A stretch of 44,511 bases of DNA. It comes from Bacillota bacterium (GTDB lineage: Bacteria; Bacillota; Bacilli; Bacillales; Cytobacillaceae). The notes below the pieces were generated by a model. It saw nothing but the letters and a program-made list of their open reading frames with translations. It ran no database searches and was not told the DNA's origin. Below, piece after piece: positions 43,243 to 44,511 of this stretch (position 1 is its first letter; every line of letters starts with the position of its first letter). The DNA is taken from assembly GCA_023387295.1 (NCBI GenBank), contig JAEWIG010000054.1, forward strand, positions 1 through 44,511, read 5' to 3'. The position numbers were made by a program, and so were the translations under genes.

Positions 43243-43791
43243 TCATCCTTTCAATATTCCTGTTATTAAACAAGATAACATATTTGTTCCCTTTTCGAGC
43301 GGTGGATGTTTCATTGGATTATTTTCACTCCACGGTAATTGCACATAAACTACTTCACGACTTCTTTCTTTCACAATGGTTATACAATATGTTTCATCTA
43401 ATAATACATCCAGTATATAAAACAAACTTCCATGTGTAGCTAGTAATTCCTTTTTTATTTCGATAACAGTTCCACATCCTTCTGAAACACAACGGTTCAT
43501 TGATTCCAATAGAAATCCATACTCTTGTTCTCGATACATCTTACTCATCCGCTTTATTCCTTTTCTCTCAAAAACATTAGCTGACTTTGTGTAGCCCAAA
43601 GCGCCTTTCATCCATTCCAAATCAATATCTAAAATAATCGATATTTTAAAAAGTTCTTCCGTGGAAATCCTGTTATTTTGCAATTTATCATATAATGTCT
43701 TAACTGGAATATTTAAATCTTTTGCTAGTTGCTCATTACTCTTACCCCGTAATTTTATGTGCTTTTTAATAATTTCTGCTACGTTAAACAA
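43243..43791 (-). CDS. XRE-family regulator with C-terminal sensing domain
   Basis: 182 residues from a TTG at 43791, seven bases after AGGAGGTGAT. The N-terminal HTH covers about 5-62 (GKSNEQLAKDLNIPVKTLYD, recognition helix, ISTEELFKISIILDIDLEWM). The rest (about 85-182) is a small alpha/beta domain with hydrophobic strands (FYILDVLLDETYCITIVKE, EVVYVQLPW) that could bind a ligand or the coupled TPR protein. Probably regulates its own promoter and perhaps parAB or transfer. The upstream gap holds a decayed regulator gene. Confidence 0.82.
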   Translation of the reverse strand: MFNVAEIIKKHIKLRGKSNEQLAKDLNIPVKTLYDKLQNNRISTEELFKISIILDIDLEWMKGALGYTKSANVFERKGIKRMSKMYREQEYGFLLESMNRCVSEGCGTVIEIKKELLATHGSLFYILDVLLDETYCITIVKERSREVVYVQLPWSENNPMKHPPLEKGTNMLSCLITGILKG

Positions 43792-43833
43792 TTCATCACC
43801 TCCTGGTAAATATATGATAACAAGTAGAGAGAA

Positions 43834-44067
43834 TCACAGCAATCTATAATATTCTGAATTTGTCAGAATATCTACGTTGAAATATTTTGTACAATATAAA
43901 TAATTTGATTCAGTCTCTTTCAAATCATGAATATCCCTCATTGTTGTTCTATTCGAAATCCCGTATTTATCCATAATATCTTGTAATTGAAATTCTCTTC
44001 CTTTTTTTTATATATACAAGCATTCCGATAATCGTTCTTTCCTTGTTATTTCCTCACTCCCATGCAT
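43834..44067 (-). pseudogene. Remnant of a DeoR/WYL-type HTH regulator
   Basis: A frame from ATG 44067 to TGA 43834 reads EITRKERLSECLYI, an in-frame TAA at codon 20, then KKGREFQLQDIMDKYGISNR and TTMRDIHDL, a textbook HTH_11 recognition helix. It then runs to an early stop. One TTA-to-TAA change would explain the nonsense codon, and the effector domain is missing. The downstream piece from the ATG at 43974 could still encode a 46-residue HTH peptide, but no ribosome site is close. Confidence 0.6.
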
Positions 44068-44262
44068 TTTTTAACCCAAATTACTATCCTCAGTATACGA
44101 TACCAAAAGAACATTGTACAAGTTTGGCCCCAATTTTTCATTTTTCATCCCACTTAAACTTCTAAAACCCCTTATAAATCAAGGCTTTCAGTCTGGCTCC
44201 AGCACCTCCAATTTGGCTCCAATTTGGCTCCAAACCCCTATCTAAAACCCCATTTTTACCCC

Positions 44263-44292
44263 ATATTTTATGATATTTTACGATACTTTACA
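44263..44292 (+). repeat. Three 10-bp tandem repeats, ATATTTTACG type
   Basis: ATATTTTATG, ATATTTTACG and ATACTTTACA follow each other without gaps at 10-bp spacing, about one helical turn, so a protein could bind each on the same face. Very AT-rich, between the two TTGGCTCCAA clusters; suggests an iteron or DNA-unwinding element. Confidence 0.5.
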
Positions 44293-44316
44293 GTAACCAA
44301 TCTGAAAACTAAAAAA

Positions 44317-44358
44317 GCCGCAACCCCTTATAAATACTGGGCTCACGGCACTTTTTTT
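44317..44358. terminator. Bidirectional intrinsic terminator
   Basis: GCCGCAACCCC (44317-44327) and GGGCTCACGGC (44339-44349) form a GC-rich stem with a few G-U or mismatched positions and an 11-base loop. T7 follows on the plus strand (44352-44358), and A6 precedes (44311-44316), giving U6 on the minus strand. It insulates the regulators from whatever lies to the right. Confidence 0.75.
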
Positions 44359-44511
44359 AAAGTTCATAAGGTGTAACTTGATAAACATAATAAGCGGAAT
44401 GTGGGGAAATTGGAGTTGTGAGGAGCCCTATATTTATCGTACTTTCAGAAGTTTCTTGGCTCCAAATTTTCCATTTTGGCTCCAAAACTGGCTCCATTTT
44501 TAATTTGACCT

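Larger units (their letters stand above)
44124..44496 (+). repeat. Seven TTGGCTCCAA-type repeats in two clusters
   Basis: Copies, all in the same orientation: 44124-44133 (variant TTGGCCCCAA), 44194-44201 (TGGCTCCA core), 44213-44222 and 44224-44233 (tandem, 11-bp period), 44456-44465, 44476-44485 and 44489-44496 (core). The unit is nearly palindromic (TTGG..CCAA). The clusters flank a terminator and two copies of AACCCCTTATAAAT (44166-44179 and 44322-44335). They look like protein-binding sites of an origin or recombination region. The stretch 44068-44511 holds no gene I can support. Confidence 0.75.

Noticed and set aside
44124..44496. Possible CRISPR array
   Set aside because: The repeat unit is only about 10 bp, spacing is irregular (11 to over 200 bp), and there are no cas genes.
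1..44511. tRNA, rRNA or insertion sequences
   Set aside because: No cloverleaf-like tRNA, rRNA segment or transposase reading frame was recognised on either strand by eye.

Overview
This is a 44.5 kb AT-rich window in which almost every gene lies on the minus strand, so it is transcribed from right to left. The low GC content, the strong GGAGG ribosome-binding sites, the TTG/GTG starts and a conjugation module built from families typical of clostridial elements (PcfB, VirD4, Maff2, PrgI, CD1110-type VirB4, DUF4366, DUF4315, TTRAP) point to a Clostridia host, most likely Lachnospiraceae. The window looks like most of a Tn1549-type integrative and conjugative element (ICE) carrying a large anti-phage defence island. 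No integrase, excisionase or defined element end is visible.

Right part (about 37-44.5 kb): the maintenance end. From the right edge it holds a cluster of TTGGCTCCAA repeats with a bidirectional terminator, a decayed HTH regulator, an XRE regulator coupled to a TPR protein, ParA and ParB, a replication-initiator-like winged-helix protein, a DpnD/PcfM-DUF3846 fusion, a DUF7768 protein and an unrecognised 240-residue protein.

Middle part (21.5-37.2 kb): the conjugation module. In order of transcription it encodes PcfB, the VirD4 coupling protein, a Maff2 pilin-like protein, a VirB6/TrbL-like channel protein, a 38-residue ORF, a RadC/JAB protein, PrgI, the VirB4 ATPase, an NlpC/P60 cell-wall hydrolase, DUF4315, DUF4366, DUF5688, an ArdC-like anti-restriction protein, TTRAP, MobC, a CD1845-type membrane protein and a MobP-type relaxase.

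Left part (1-21.4 kb): the defence island. It begins with a GIY-YIG protein, a CoiA-nuclease/UvrD-helicase fusion and a protein with two HEPN-like repeats; between the last two lies a GC-rich nested inverted repeat that looks like an origin of transfer. A small XRE regulator with an operator-like palindrome on its promoter then leads a complete type I BREX operon (brxA, brxB, brxC, pglX, pglZ, brxL). Immediately after brxL come a class 2 OLD nuclease (GajA-like) and a UvrD-like helicase (GajB-like), the latter cut by the left edge: a Gabija-type pair that appears co-transcribed with BREX.

The expected division of labour is as follows. PglX methylates self DNA while BrxC, PglZ and BrxL block replication of unmethylated phage. 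GajAB is a second layer. ArdC can blunt restriction in a new recipient while the element establishes itself. The GIY-YIG, CoiA-UvrD and HEPN-like genes form an uncharacterised nuclease/helicase-rich cluster and are the best candidates for a new system.
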